Positions 9,678-21,072 of a stretch of DNA of 64,000 nt are shown here, piece by piece (the stretch's first letter is position 1; the number at the start of each line of letters is the position of its first letter). A program made the translations under genes and the position numbers. The notes below the pieces were generated by a model. It was not told the DNA's origin and ran no database searches. It saw nothing but the letters and a program-made list of their open reading frames with translations. Source of the DNA: Pythium myriotylum (lineage: Eukaryota; Oomycota; Peronosporomycetes; Pythiales; Pythiaceae); contig JALJCQ010000020.1 of NCBI GenBank assembly GCA_023091665.1, forward strand, positions 124,001 through 188,000. The letters run 5' to 3'.

Positions 9678-10629
9678 AGGAAACTCTGGATACACCGTTT
9701 GGGCTGGATGCCGAATGTGCGATAGATACGCTTGATCAGTGGAGAGGATTGAATCTAACAGTTGATCAATTCAATTGTTATATCCTCGACGTCATTCGAT
9801 ACCTGGAGGTTCTATCGTGCCTCAGAAACTGTGTTTCGAGTTGTCTACAGCTCGCGAGTCTCAATTCATTGGTAAACGACCTAGAGATTTGCGCAGTACT
9901 CTCGTCTGATAACTCTCTGTCCCTGCAAACATGCGAATATGGCTGTAACCTGGATCTCGAGATGCATTAGCTTCGAACTTGGTGTCGGGATGAACCCCAG
10001 ATCCCATCCGTTCTCCCTATCTCCATGTTGAGGTCAGACACCTTCCTATTGGGCGGTTAGGGGAAGAATGCAAGTTCGAAGATCCACCGAGTTCTGTATG
10101 CTTGGTATTGCGTGAATTTCACTTCGGACCAATTTCCTCGATCGTCTTCCTGCCAGTGAGTGTGAAGCGAGACTTCCAGTGCAGAGAAGATCGCTTCAGA
10201 ACTATATTAATAGTTCTGAAGTGATCTGAGGAAAGGTGAGCTCCATTTTCCGTCGGCTTAAAAGCTGACGGGAAATGGAGCTCACCTTTCCTCCGACTGT
10301 CTTTTACGACCGTGCCATTTGATCGCGTGAAATATCGAAGGAATTTTTCGAATTGCAAAACTCTTATACTGTACATATGCGACGTTCAGTAGACGCGGCG
10401 CGCATCGCGCGAAATACGCACTGTTACTACAGAGTCCTGTCGTTCGTCAATCAGCTTTCCTGAGTAGAGGCTAAGAGCAAGACGGCAGCAGTGAAGATTC
10501 TATTCATCGATGGGTCATGGGTGATGTATGAATGCTCACAAATCGGTTCATTGGTCGTCTACACTATGATGCGTCCCGTGTTCGTTCGTTCGCTGCATCG
10601 CCCACGCTTCCATGCCGAGTCTGGTGCAT
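9678..10629. other. Non-coding interval between the DIRS-like element and the long-inverted-repeat segment
   Basis: No convincing gene. It holds an 11-bp inverted repeat around 9971-9981/10071-10081 (CTTCGAACTTG and its complement) and the two strong stem-loops listed separately. The DIRS-like right end should lie here, but I could not define it. The same interval recurs at 22633-23584 and 35570-36521. Confidence 0.6.
10190..10293. repeat. Two adjacent stem-loops, copy 1
   Basis: The first (10190-10225) has 16-bp arms with one mismatch and a 4-base loop. The second (10228-10293) has arms of about 27 bp with one mismatch, extended to about 31 bp with one wobble pair, around a TAAA loop. They are 2 bp apart. 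Copies at 23145-23248 and 36082-36185. Confidence 0.9.
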
Positions 10630-10771
10630 CATTTTCTCCATTGCACGCCCAGACTCCTCAAACTTGATATCGAGGCACACCTGAGATGACGTGTCACAGT
10701 CGAGAGAGATGAGAAATATTCCCTGCTGTGAAGATGATTCGGTCGTGGGAGCGAAAGACGGAGTCAAGCAT

Positions 10772-10789
10772 TTGCTAACCGGTTAGCAA
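10772..10789. promoter_or_regulatory. Perfect 18-bp palindrome in the left arm, copy 1
   Basis: TTGCTAACCGGTTAGCAA is a perfect dyad kept intact in both arms although neighbouring bases differ. It could be a binding site for a dimeric protein; the partner is unknown. Left-arm copies at 23727-23744 and 36664-36681. Confidence 0.55.
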
Positions 10790-11605
10790 TCGATTGATTT
10801 TGGCAGCAGAATGGAGATAAGACGCATGAGGAGCTCGCTTCTTCCTGTACCATTCCTGTAGGTACGTCCATTAACACGCGAAGTCGATGTAGGGAACGCA
10901 GGTCCGGCCGGAGACGCCATCCTGGTCGAATCCATGGATGTACACTCAGCAGTCGCGCGAACGAGCCCGACTCTTGATGTACATGGCAGTCGCCACGACG
11001 GTAGAGCTCACTACGGTACTATTCGACAGTCGCTGACTGGGATGGGATGTGCAGATCATCTCGACGATCGGAACTAACTCGGCTTGAAGAATACGCTACT
11101 GTACAGTGGTATCAATACTACCGTGCGGATGGGTTCACCGAGGTCAGGCACATGTCGAGGCAATGTGCCTGACCGAGTCGACTGGATGGAGCCTGTGGAT
11201 GGGATCTGGTTGTTGGTCGACACCCCAGATTCTCGGAGTCTCGTCTTGCTCGACGGTTCATGCATTCAGATCTCTCCACCGAACAGAGAAAGCATACAGT
11301 GTAGCAGTTTCCTTCTCATTAGATCTGGGGTGGTCAGGTTCCCAGCACAGTAACGTGCTGTATCTACGGACACGACCTGAACACTCAGCCATCGCCGATC
11401 TACTCGACGGCGATCTATCTAGACGACGGGCGGACTCACTCGAACTCGTTCCCCGAACCAAGACACTAAGCCGGCTATAGGTTTCTAAAACAGGAAGCCA
11501 GTAGACCTCACTTTGCTTCTTTTTCTGTGATTGTTGGATGATGCACAGACGGGCATAGGGGTGTCCTGGCGACACCAGAGGTGGATTCAGTGCAAGTGGT
11601 GTTAC

Positions 11606-12243
11606 TCATTCGTCTCTCTCCCACCACTTTGAGAGTCGGTTGACCTGCTCTAAGATCTTCTTCCGGCCCGTGAATCCTCGATACGCTTTAATTGCCGCGT
11701 CGGCTCTTGCCATGATCTCGCGCAACTCGATGGGCAGCTTCAAAAAGAGCAGACCCGCGTCGTTTGCGACGCCATTGTCTCGCGCGTACTTGTCGATCCA
11801 CTTGCGTACGTGATCTCTCACGTCTCGCTCGCGCTCGAAGCAAGAGTCGCGCTGGCGACGGTGCTGTTCCTACGGCAAGCTCCATCCACACATTACTTCG
11901 CCAGTCAAAAAAAGAGTCAGCAAATGGGTCGTGGTCGCACCAGCTTTAGTCGCCGTTGTCTGTTCTCTTTCGCCATGACTGCGCTCGTTCGCTTGCGGCA
12001 GCGTCGCCATGAGCGAGACGGAGTTGCGACAGCCGCGGTCCTCGCTATCGAGTTCCTAGTCGTCGAGACCAAACCCACGAAAACCATGGTCTCTTAACGG
12101 ACGACGATCCTGTCGAGGTACCCGACGACGGAGGCATCGTCGTTATGGACAGCTTGGACGTCGAAGGCGAGGTCTTTGGCGGTGTATGTGAAGAGGTCAG
12201 GGACTCTGTTGGGCTTGGGCGAGAACTGCGCCGTCATTATCAT
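11606..12243 (-). pseudogene. Gene C, copy 1: third bZIP-like family member, with an in-frame stop near the N-terminus
   Basis: On the minus strand, exon 1 (12243-11941) and exon 2 (11869-11606) are separated by a 71-bp intron (GTGCGA...CCGTAG, phase 0), the same length as in gene B. From ATG 12243 the frame meets a TAA at 12096-12094 after 49 codons and resumes three codons later at ATG 12087, so either the 5' part is lost or translation starts at 12087. Exon 1 ends with RRCRKRTSAVMAKENRQRR; exon 2 starts EQHRRQRDSCFERERDV, then WIDKYA, the core PIELREIMARADA, FTGRK and SKWWERDE. The gene lies inside the long-inverted-repeat segment. The intron and C-terminal domain are intact. The donor GTGCGA is a weak consensus. 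Confidence 0.6.
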
Positions 12244-12248
12244 GTGCG

Positions 12249-12256
12249 AGAATGAG
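12249..12256 (-). promoter_or_regulatory. Inr-like start site of gene C, copy 1
   Basis: On the minus strand CTCATTCT lies 5 bp before the ATG at 12243 and matches the core of the oomycete Inr. It suggests that transcription starts very near the upstream ATG. Copies at 25204-25211 and 38141-38148. Confidence 0.4.
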
Positions 12257-13055
12257 ATAGATTGAAGATACGGTGGTCGACAGGCAACAATTGTTGTTCA
12301 TTTGGATGGTGGGACTCTGGCGTTCGATGATGCGGTCGATTGCGTGAAAATAGAGAAAGACTTCACACGAATGGCAGGGCAAATCAACGGAAACCTTTGG
12401 ATCTCTTCTGACGGGAAATGGAGAATCCTAGTGTAGGAGGAATAGAGTACTGTAGGAGGCTCCTGCTGTATTCCTTCGGTGATGGGATGTGGCGAAAATA
12501 CAGAATGAGTTCTTTCCGAGTGCGATGCATTCATCATTGGGATGAAGACGGGGCCCACAACACAGCAGAGGTGACCGCATCGTTCTGAAAAAAAGACACT
12601 CCCATCATTCTGATGAAACAGCCAGTACGTCCTCGGGTATTTCAACCACTTGAATTGTCCCCACACACTCGCACACTGCAACAAATACAAACACAGCCTT
12701 TTCAAATCTTGCTTGTATAGGCTTCATGCAGTCTGTTGTGAAGATTATAAACAAGTTTCTCCGTCACCACAGAGAAAGCCGACAATACCTTTGCGCCTGG
12801 CGACCACGAGCTCGTCGACGGTCACGATTTGTGCTGTGTTTCTTTGGTCGGCGAAGCAATCAAACAGTGATCTTGCTGTACAAACAGCGCCGTTGTTAGC
12901 CCCAGCGCGAAACCTTTTTCGAGCACGGACGAGTCAGACTCGTCCGTGCTCGAAAAAGGTTTAGTCAGAAGGATTTGCGTGCTGGAAGAAGCCCCTGAAG
13001 TGATGAGAGAGGAATACGAATACAGCCGCTAGTCTGTCTTTACACGTAACTCACA
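12257..13055. other. Interior of the inverted-repeat segment, no gene seen, copy 1
   Basis: Apart from the 53-bp palindrome at 12910-12962 there is no supported feature. A 135-codon minus-strand ORF here has no family signs. Copies at 25212-26010 and 38149-38947. Confidence 0.5.
12910..12962. repeat. Perfect 53-bp palindrome (26-bp arms, 1-base centre), copy 1
   Basis: The two 26-bp arms are exact reverse complements with a single A between them. Such a sequence can extrude as a cruciform. Copies at 25865-25917 and 38802-38854 are equally perfect. Confidence 0.95.
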
Positions 13056-13556
13056 ACGTGAACCTGACATCCCAGATCCAGAGCAAAAGAAACTACTGTG
13101 CCGTCGCTGCTCGGTGGGGAGATGTGAATGATCGAACAGACCAGCGAGACTCCGAGAATCTGGGGTGTCGACCAACAACCAGATCCCATCCTCGGACCCC
13201 ATCCCGTCAACTCGGTCAGGCACATTGCCTCGACATGTGCCTGACCTCAGTGAGCCCAACTGCACCGCACCGTACCACTGTATCGTATTCTTCAAGCCGA
13301 AGATGATGTGCACATCCCATCCCAGTCAGCGACTGTCGAATAATGACCTCTACCGTCGTGGCGACTGCCATGAACATCAAGAGTTGGTCTCGTTCGCGTG
13401 ACCGCTGAGTGTGCTTCCGTGGATTCCACCGGGATGACGTCGCCGGTTGGACCTGCGTTCAGTACATACATCGACTTCGCGTGTTAATAGACATACCTAC
13501 AGGAAGAAGCGAGCTCGTCACGCGTCATTCGCCATTATGCCGCCGACGCCGATCGA

Positions 13557-13574
13557 TTGCTAACCGGTTAGCAA
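13557..13574. promoter_or_regulatory. Perfect 18-bp palindrome in the right arm, copy 1
   Basis: Same dyad as at 10772-10789. Further right-arm copies at 26512-26529 and 39449-39466. Confidence 0.55.
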
Positions 13575-14064
13575 GCGCTCTGTTCCGTCCTTTCACTCCC
13601 CCGAAGGAAGCATCTTCACAGTAGGGAATACTTCTCATCTCTCGCGACTCTGACAAGTGGTTAGACGCCATCTCAGGTGTGCCTCGATATCAAGTCTGAG
13701 GAGTCTGGGCGTGCAATGGAGAAAATGTCCTGTTTCTGCTAAAAGGCCGTCGTCATCAAGTCTCCTGTCCTTCGACTTTTTCTTCACGACCACGTAGGAC
13801 TCTTCTTCTTCGCGAGTGGGCAAGTCTCCACGACCACGCCGACCACGCCGCGACCGCCCTCGCCCTCGTGTACCCATCCATCCACGCATCTATAGATGCT
13901 TCGATCCCTTCATCGTTCCATCCGCGACCGATGGTTCGCCTTTGCTTGTTCGTGTTGAAGTGGCACACTGTGCCGAAGCAGATGCGAGGTGGGTCGCGCA
14001 GTGTGCCGTTAGTCATTCTCCAATTGGCTCTCGACCTCTCTCACCGTTTCCACACATAACGCCC

Positions 14065-14825
14065 ATGAGTGTCCACGCACCGCACGTTGCCTCCTACTTC
14101 CTCGACCACGATTACCACCACTACAATCTCCCACGGCAAACACCACTTGACGTCACGTGCTGCAGCACGGCCGAGCGAGACCTCGTATACCTCGACGCGC
14201 TCTATACCCAGGACGACTCTCTCGACAGCGACTTTGTCAACGCCTTTGTGGCCGAGCTTCCGTCGTTGCTCACCGACAAGCTTAACATCACAGTCTCCAC
14301 GCCGCGCGTCACAGTCTCGACGTCTGCTCCCACCCAACGCAAGGCATCGTCCACTGCCAAACCCACCAAACCACCTGCAAGACGCATCCGCAAGCGCAAG
14401 CGCTCCGACAAAGAGAAGCAGAAAGAGAGCTCCGAGCGACACGCCAGACAGGTAAAGTAACACGCTCGTAGTCTTGTCTAGACTGACTGTGACAGTGGTG
14501 GCGATACCACCATCTCAGCACAGCACACGAGTAGACCCCTCAGCTCTGACCGTTGCTTGCTCTGTCTGTATTACAGCTCGAGTTTCGTCAGCGTCGCCGA
14601 GTCTGTCTCGACAAAGAAGCTCAGCTCCGGCGCCATATCCGACGCTGGGTCCACCAGTACGCGGCTGTGATCGGGATGGCAGCCGACGAGACCATCTTGC
14701 CGTATCTTCCTTCAGAGTTACGTGCGATCATGGACAGGTCCGACGCGTCGATCGCCACATTTCGCGGGTTTGCAGGTGTGACTTTGCTCACGGAAGCGAT
14801 CAACCAGCTCCCGTTGTGGTGGTAG
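14065..14825 (+). CDS. Gene A, copy 2 (chimeric)
   Basis: Exons 14065-14451 and 14577-14825, intron 125 bp, 211 residues. The Inr-like site is at 14011-14026. Exon 1 and the first part of the intron match copy 4 rather than copy 1; from about 14513 onward the sequence matches copy 1 rather than copy 4. This copy therefore looks like the product of a crossover within gene A. Confidence 0.7.
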
Positions 14826-15002
14826 ATGTATGCTGTTGTCACTCATCAGAATCTCCGTCTACATAAGCCTCCTGTGAATATTGATCGTCGCAATACGTAC
14901 TAGTACATACAACGTCCCGATGGCTCAGTTGTCAGACCGTGTGATATCAACCTAATGGTGGATAGAGTGTCCAATCTTGCCGCCACCTAGGCAAGATGCA
15001 GT

Positions 15003-15144
<142 letters not shown>

Positions 15145-16087
15145 ACTCTCAATCGAGTTACCATTCGGTTACGCTAGAGAGGAGCGACATGCGCTACAAC
15201 TGCGACTTCTGTCATCACCACTTAGTGGCGACTCTTCGAGACGCACCCGCGGGATACGATGTTTGCTGACAGCGCCTCGCACATGCAATGTCAGGATCAT
15301 GCTGTGCGACCGCGACAGACGCGAAAATAGCACCCAACACAACAGCAAAAAACTTCGTGTTGACTGCTAAGCCCCGATGAGCTGACGCTAGGTAGGTCGT
15401 CGAGGATTGCGAGAGTGTCTGACTCCATCTGTCTAGGGCTTAAAAAAACATCTTGTCGACTGGTTGACTTGAGAAGTACCGGTACATGGGGAAACGATAT
15501 GTGGGTCCTGAGACAGAGGATTCGAGAATGAGCGCTTTTGAAGTATGTTCGCCCTAGGACTTCAGCTTGTCAAAGGTGTTAACCTTCGAGCCTGGCCGAA
15601 GCGCTTGAACTAAACCATACTCTCTTACGACTCCACAACCACTGAACCGTTGCCAACCTGAAGTTGCTCTAGGCAACTCCAAAGCGCGGTGGAGGACCTG
15701 CGGCTAGGGTGCGCTACGAATCTAGGAGTAGAGAGCTAGACGCTCTGAGGATCTCCAACGATCTCACATGAGCGTGATCGAAGTTGTCGAAACCAGTCAA
15801 GCAATTCCGATTCACTAGTTGAACTCGTTAGCCTTCATCATCATCTCCCACACGAGCGTGGTCCAAGCCGGTACAAAAGCAGGAGCAGAGGAGTATGAGC
15901 TGGAGCTGGGGTTGGTGGGTACGTTGGGTTACCCTACTTAAGCACCAAGTTCCGTGATATTCAGATCGAATAGACTTTCATTGTCTCGTGAATATAGTGA
16001 CAGATAACCAAAGTCGCGGTCCAATAGGCGCAAGCAAAATGTACTCGAGAAATATGTACGATCACCTTAAGTATGCAAATGTGCTGA

Positions 16088-16932
16088 CTACCACCAGTTG
16101 TACATATTGTTCACGAACTCTAGGGTCCTCTTCTTTCCCGTGAAGTTTTGATACGCTTCCCGAGCAGCCTCCGATCGAGCCATGATTTGTCGTAGTTCAA
16201 CAGGGAGGAAGAGAAGAATCCGCTGATCGACACCTTCGCCAATCGCCCCGGCGTACTGATGGATCCACAGCTTTACGTACTGCCACACATGTCTCTCCGT
16301 TTGGAGGCATGTTCGGCGCAACTCGCGCACTTCAGCCTGAGAGCCAGATGGAGTTCGAATTAATGTTCATAAAACTCCATTGCATTGCCGTATAGCTTAC
16401 CGCTCGCCGCTGACGCCTTCGCCTCTCTCTCCGTGTGGTGTTGCTTTCGAACGCGGCGACGCTTGCTCCCTGGTAGTTTCGCGGGTCCTCGGAATCGCCG
16501 GCGAGTTGCTGTGACTTGAGTTTTGACAAGGTTGACCGTCGCATCAGTTGGTAGGAAGTCGTCGGTGGCTTCACTGCGCGGGTGGCTCGGTGTGATCGGG
16601 TCAATCACGATGAGACTCGCAAGGCTATGGATCTCGCTAGATTTAAGAACGAGACCGCGCAGGGAGAAGTTGCTATCGCTCATGGTCGACTTTTCCGAAA
16701 TGAACTTGAAGCAAGCGTCACTCAGCATGCTGCCGAACAGACGCGACGCGGCATGGGAAGCCTGCCCATCCACCAAGGAAGGCATCCGATCCAACTGTAA
16801 GAGGTTGAGGCGCTGCCTAACCAACAGGTTAGGCATCATGTATCGACGCCTAACCACTTGTGTGACTTCGATCCATTGGTTTCGGTGCATGTGGACGTTC
16901 AACCCCTGGTCTCGCTGCACCGTGCAAGTCAA
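16088..16932 (-). CDS. Gene B, copy 2
   Basis: Exon 1 16932-16401, exon 2 16329-16088, intron 71 bp. The translation is identical to copy 1. Confidence 0.65.
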
Positions 16933-17265
16933 CGACTTGGTCTCTTCTCACGCGACTTTAGTGAAGAGACTTAGTTAATCGTACGTTTTGGAGTGCAAGC
17001 GGAATACTACGTAGCCATTTCAGAACTTTGATATAATGTGCATCTGTTGGCAGAGGCCAAAGAGCCAGTTTCCGGAACCAGGTGGTGCAAGCATCCGCCT
17101 CAGCACGAAGGCCAGCATCTCCGATCGACTGGCCTCGAAGAGGCCTTCATTTCCCACAAGAAAGTAGCCCAGAGTAGCCGTAGCCTAGTCATTCTGCATC
17201 TCTCCGAGCAACGCTCACAGCAACTACAGCGACAAGTAACCAAGACGTTCGACAACATCCTCACG

Positions 17266-19368
17266 ATGAGTAGTTCTCAGTTCCACGTCCTCCTTATGCC
17301 GGAAGACTTCATTGGAGCATCTCCGAGTGACCACCCAGTCTATGCTACTGTGGTGTCTACCTCCAGCACGCAGGCAACGGTGGGTCTCCTCTCCGCGCCG
17401 CACGTGACTGCACAAGTCCGACTCGCCACCGCCCGTGCACGCCGCGTGGACCCTCACGAACTCGACGCTGGCGCTGTCGGTGAGTAGCTTCGTAAGCCAG
17501 TCGTTGGCGTCCACGATGGTCTCTACGTCTACGGCCAAGTAGTCGCCTACGATGGCTCTATGGTCACCATTCGTACGACGAGTGGTGAAGTCGAATCCAC
17601 GTCAGACGACCTCGACGAAGTCGCCCCCGTCCTATGTTTCCTCCTCGCCCACGCGCAGTTTGATACATCGACAACCACGCCGGAGGTACTGTCCCAGTAC
17701 CACGTTACCATTCTCGATCGGCTACTCGGACGCCCAGGTCGCACCCGCCGTGGGCGCACCCAACCGCAACCACCAGCACCTACACGGTCCATCCCACGCC
17801 TACTAGCCGGTATCGTGCCAACTCGACTCCAACCAGCACCGGGTGAGGTGCAGGAGTGGATTCAGGCAGACTCTGGCACCACAACATCCGTCAGCTCCCG
17901 ACATGCCATCGACTTTGCGTATTTCATCGACGGTGAACGCCCAATCCCGCGTAGTCTACTAGCCGCCATCGGCCGACGGTTCGACGAAGATCCCTCGCTC
18001 TCCTCTGTGAACGAGCAACGCACGATGGGCGGTGACGCAGTATCTCCGACAACGACGCTTGCCCGCCTGCACGGCGCAAACCGACACACCCTCTCCAGTC
18101 CACCCGACACTGACCAAGACCCGCTGGATCAACTCGACGCACTGCTCGAAGCCGTCAACCCGACACAGCCACCAACAGTCACGATCCCCCCGACGGCACC
18201 AGCGAGCGTTCCCGCAGATCGTCCCGCTGGCGCCAGTATGCATGCACGGGTCCTTGAGGCCATCGCCGACAAACCCGAGCTGGTCAGGTTTTATCTCAGT
18301 ATGTGCCAAACAACCAACGCGCAGTCAACCGGCGACAACCAACCACCGACGAAGCGCCCGCGACTGGAAGCGATATCAGACCTCGTAGAGGCAACCGAAC
18401 GCCACGACAGAAGACCAAAACACGAGTTTCAGCCGAGCAAGATCCAACAAGCAATCCAGCGCACACTCGGCTCCCCCGAGTACAAAGGTAAGGAACCCAT
18501 GGAAATTGTTGAGGCCATGCTGTCCTCGCGCGCCACAAAGTTCAAGCCGATCCCCGCCGTCATTATCCGTGTGTTTGCCTTCGAGTTTGGTGCACGAGGA
18601 CTCTCGATCATGCACTTCACACGTTTTGATTTCGCCGCCAAACGCGCGTGGTACGCCTCTGCATCCTGCAACCTCAACAACTTCAGTGCCTCCATCTCGT
18701 TGCCAAAGCCCGACCGGCCAACCTCTCTCGACGACCTATCGAACGTCCTCACCGTCCTACACGTGTTCGTCGACGAGTTTATGGACCACGAGACGTCACG
18801 TCTTGTATCGTCGTCGCGCGAGTTTGTCGAAGAGCTCCGATCATTCAGCACATGGAGTCCGAGCGACGTCGAGACACTCACGTTTTGATTTGACAGTCTG
18901 TTCGAGTCGTACCGTGCCGCGACAGAGGTTGATTGTCGCCAGGGATCCGCCACTCGATGTTTGGTCCGCAGCAAACTCTCACTCCAAGGCCCAGACCTCC
19001 AGAGTGTATTGTACATCATCCAGTCCGAGCGATTCGCCGCGATACAACGGAGCCCGACGAATCCCAACGCTCCAGCCGATCACTCCCGCCAGCAGCATCA
19101 GTACCATCAACGCCACGACCAGAACCGCACACACCAGAACCGACCTCGCACGAAGACGCCACAAGAAGTCATCGACGCTCTTCCCCGTCGTGGTCGACTT
19201 ACAGCCTGCATGAAGTACCTGTCCCGAGGTGGATGCAGCAGCAAATCTGACGAGCGATGTGCGTTCCCCAATCATGTTCATCTTATTCCCGAAGAAGGAC
19301 TTCATCCCGTAGTATTCAAGCACATCGAAGAAAAGATGGGCGGCGTCCGCGATGAACTACGCCGCTGA
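17266..19368 (+). pseudogene. DIRS gag-like ORF, copy 2
   Basis: Same two internal stops and C-terminal CCCH finger as copy 1; the translation is unchanged. Confidence 0.65.
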
Positions 19369-19488
19369 CTCGCTTTCGACATTCGCGACCCCGACCGTTC
19401 CAGATCATCCGCACTCTCGCCCGCAACTGCCGACTCCACCGCCCGACCCCATCCACAATCGCCCGCCCAGCTGAAAGAAGCCCATACC

Positions 19489-21072
19489 ATGCCAACGCCG
19501 CCGCGCTTCTCTGTCAATGCAAGCACCGCTACAGTCGTCCGCTCTCGATTGCTTGAAACACTGCACATGTACGAATCCGCCCGGCGACAAGGCCTCGTGT
19601 CCGCCTTCGTCACGGCAGGCATCCGTCCGCCACGATGTCTCGTTAGCACATCACAAACCGCTGGTGAATCCGCTCTTGACCGCGAATTGGTCACCGCACT
19701 TTCGCAGCTCGTGTCCCGAGAACACCTGAGCCTGCCCGAACTCGTTGAAACGTGGAGAGCAGAATCGCCGACCGTCCCACGACCGAATAAAGCACTCGAC
19801 CCCACATGGCTCAATATCCTACTCCACGACTACCCACTCCGTACCGCTGTTGTCGACGCCGCAAGTCGAGGCGTCACGCACATGTTCATATCACCACGTC
19901 CTCCGGACGTCACGCCCGTCGACAACCACGGTAGTGCACGAAGATACAGAACCGCCCTCGAACGTAGCCTTGCAGACGGCCAGCGTTCAGGAACATACCT
20001 CGTCGTGACTACAACCGCCGCACTTCAGTGGAAACAGCTACGGTACAGCCCCTTCGGCTGTGTACCGAAGAAAGACGCGGATCGATCGATCGAAGCCCGC
20101 CTGATCCACGATCTCTCTTGCCCACAGCAATCGTCCACTAATGCGTGCTCCGACCAGTCCCAACTGCCGTTGCTTCTTTTCGAATCTGTACAACGCATTG
20201 CCTGCCGCATAGAAGAACTCGCGGTCAAAAACCCCGGTCACACGATCAAAATGCTCAAGGGAGACGTCAAGAGTGCGTTCAGACACATACCAGTCGCGTC
20301 ATCGCTCGCCGCGCACTTTGCAGGTTCATATCTCCACAACCTCACCGTCGTCGACCTATCGCTCCCTTTTGGTTGGACCGGTTCTCCTGCCCACTACGGG
20401 GCCTTCGGTGGTGCCGTGTCGTTCCTTGTGAGCCGCGAAAGCCCTCGGTCACTCGACCCATACGACAGCGACTCGGAGCCATTCTTCTCCTTCGTTTGGG
20501 TTGATGACCATGTGCTGATAGAACCCGACATTGGCCGTCGCACAGAACTTGCCGAGGCTGCTCTCCGGCTGAGCATGCTGGCTGTCCTCGGGCCAAACGC
20601 AATCAACGACAAGAAATTCTCGTCTTGGGAAACGTCCCTGCAAGCCCTCGGTCTCATATGGGACACAACCATGCGATGTGTATCGATGCCACCGGATAAG
20701 GTCAACAAGGCAACAGCAAGAATAGCCAAAGCTCGATCGTCCCAGTCTGTGTCAAAGCACCAACTCGCACAGCTTCTCGGGTCACTCCGTCACGTTGGTC
20801 TTTGCTGTCGAGCAACCCGCGCCTTCCTCCAGCGTCTCCACGGTACGTGGCGACGTGCTCCACTATTCGGCACCGTCCGATTGTCCACCGACGAACTCGA
20901 CGACTTAAATTGGGTTGAAACGCTGCTCACGCACAACGCCGCATCCAACGTGCCGACGTGTGTCCTCGCAGGCACGATATCGCCCTCCATCAACCTCTTT
21001 ATGGACGCAAGTGACGAAGGCTTGTGTGTCCTCTTCCCAGCCGCTCGAGAGTACATCCGGGGTTCAATTTGA
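19489..21072 (+). CDS. DIRS-like reverse transcriptase, copy 2
   Basis: 527 residues, identical to copy 1, with the WVDD catalytic motif intact. Confidence 0.88.
   Translation: MPTPPRFSVNASTATVVRSRLLETLHMYESARRQGLVSAFVTAGIRPPRCLVSTSQTAGESALDRELVTALSQLVSREHLSLPELVETWRAESPTVPRPNKALDPTWLNILLHDYPLRTAVVDAASRGVTHMFISPRPPDVTPVDNHGSARRYRTALERSLADGQRSGTYLVVTTTAALQWKQLRYSPFGCVPKKDADRSIEARLIHDLSCPQQSSTNACSDQSQLPLLLFESVQRIACRIEELAVKNPGHTIKMLKGDVKSAFRHIPVASSLAAHFAGSYLHNLTVVDLSLPFGWTGSPAHYGAFGGAVSFLVSRESPRSLDPYDSDSEPFFSFVWVDDHVLIEPDIGRRTELAEAALRLSMLAVLGPNAINDKKFSSWETSLQALGLIWDTTMRCVSMPPDKVNKATARIAKARSSQSVSKHQLAQLLGSLRHVGLCCRATRAFLQRLHGTWRRAPLFGTVRLSTDELDDLNWVETLLTHNAASNVPTCVLAGTISPSINLFMDASDEGLCVLFPAAREYIRGSI

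Larger units (their letters stand above)
10630..13727. mobile_element. 3.1-kb segment with long inverted terminal arms (foldback-like), enclosing gene C, copy 1
   Basis: The left arm (10630-11343, 714 bp) pairs with the reverse complement of the right arm (13056-13727, 672 bp). Match is good throughout: the outer ~60 bp and a block around 11130-11260 are nearly identical, with small indels between. The arms share an 18-bp palindrome and the sequence AGGCACATGTCGAGGCAATG. The interior (11344-13055) carries gene C and a 53-bp palindrome. No transposase gene and no clear target duplication are seen, so foldback or MITE-like is a structural description only. Copies at 23585-26682 and 36522-39619. 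Confidence 0.75.

Noticed and set aside
9644..9970. 108-codon plus-strand ORF downstream of the DIRS recombinase
   Set aside because: It overlaps the recombinase end, starts at GTG and shows no domain or unusual composition; it looks like chance open frame.
11106..11480. Plus-strand ORF of 124 codons in the left inverted arm
   Set aside because: It follows the arm's repeat sequence, with different overlapping frames open in each arm; no protein-level conservation between arms.
12298..12705. 135-codon minus-strand ORF in the inverted-repeat segment
   Set aside because: No family features and no start-site signal; it overlaps nothing conserved and is likely chance.
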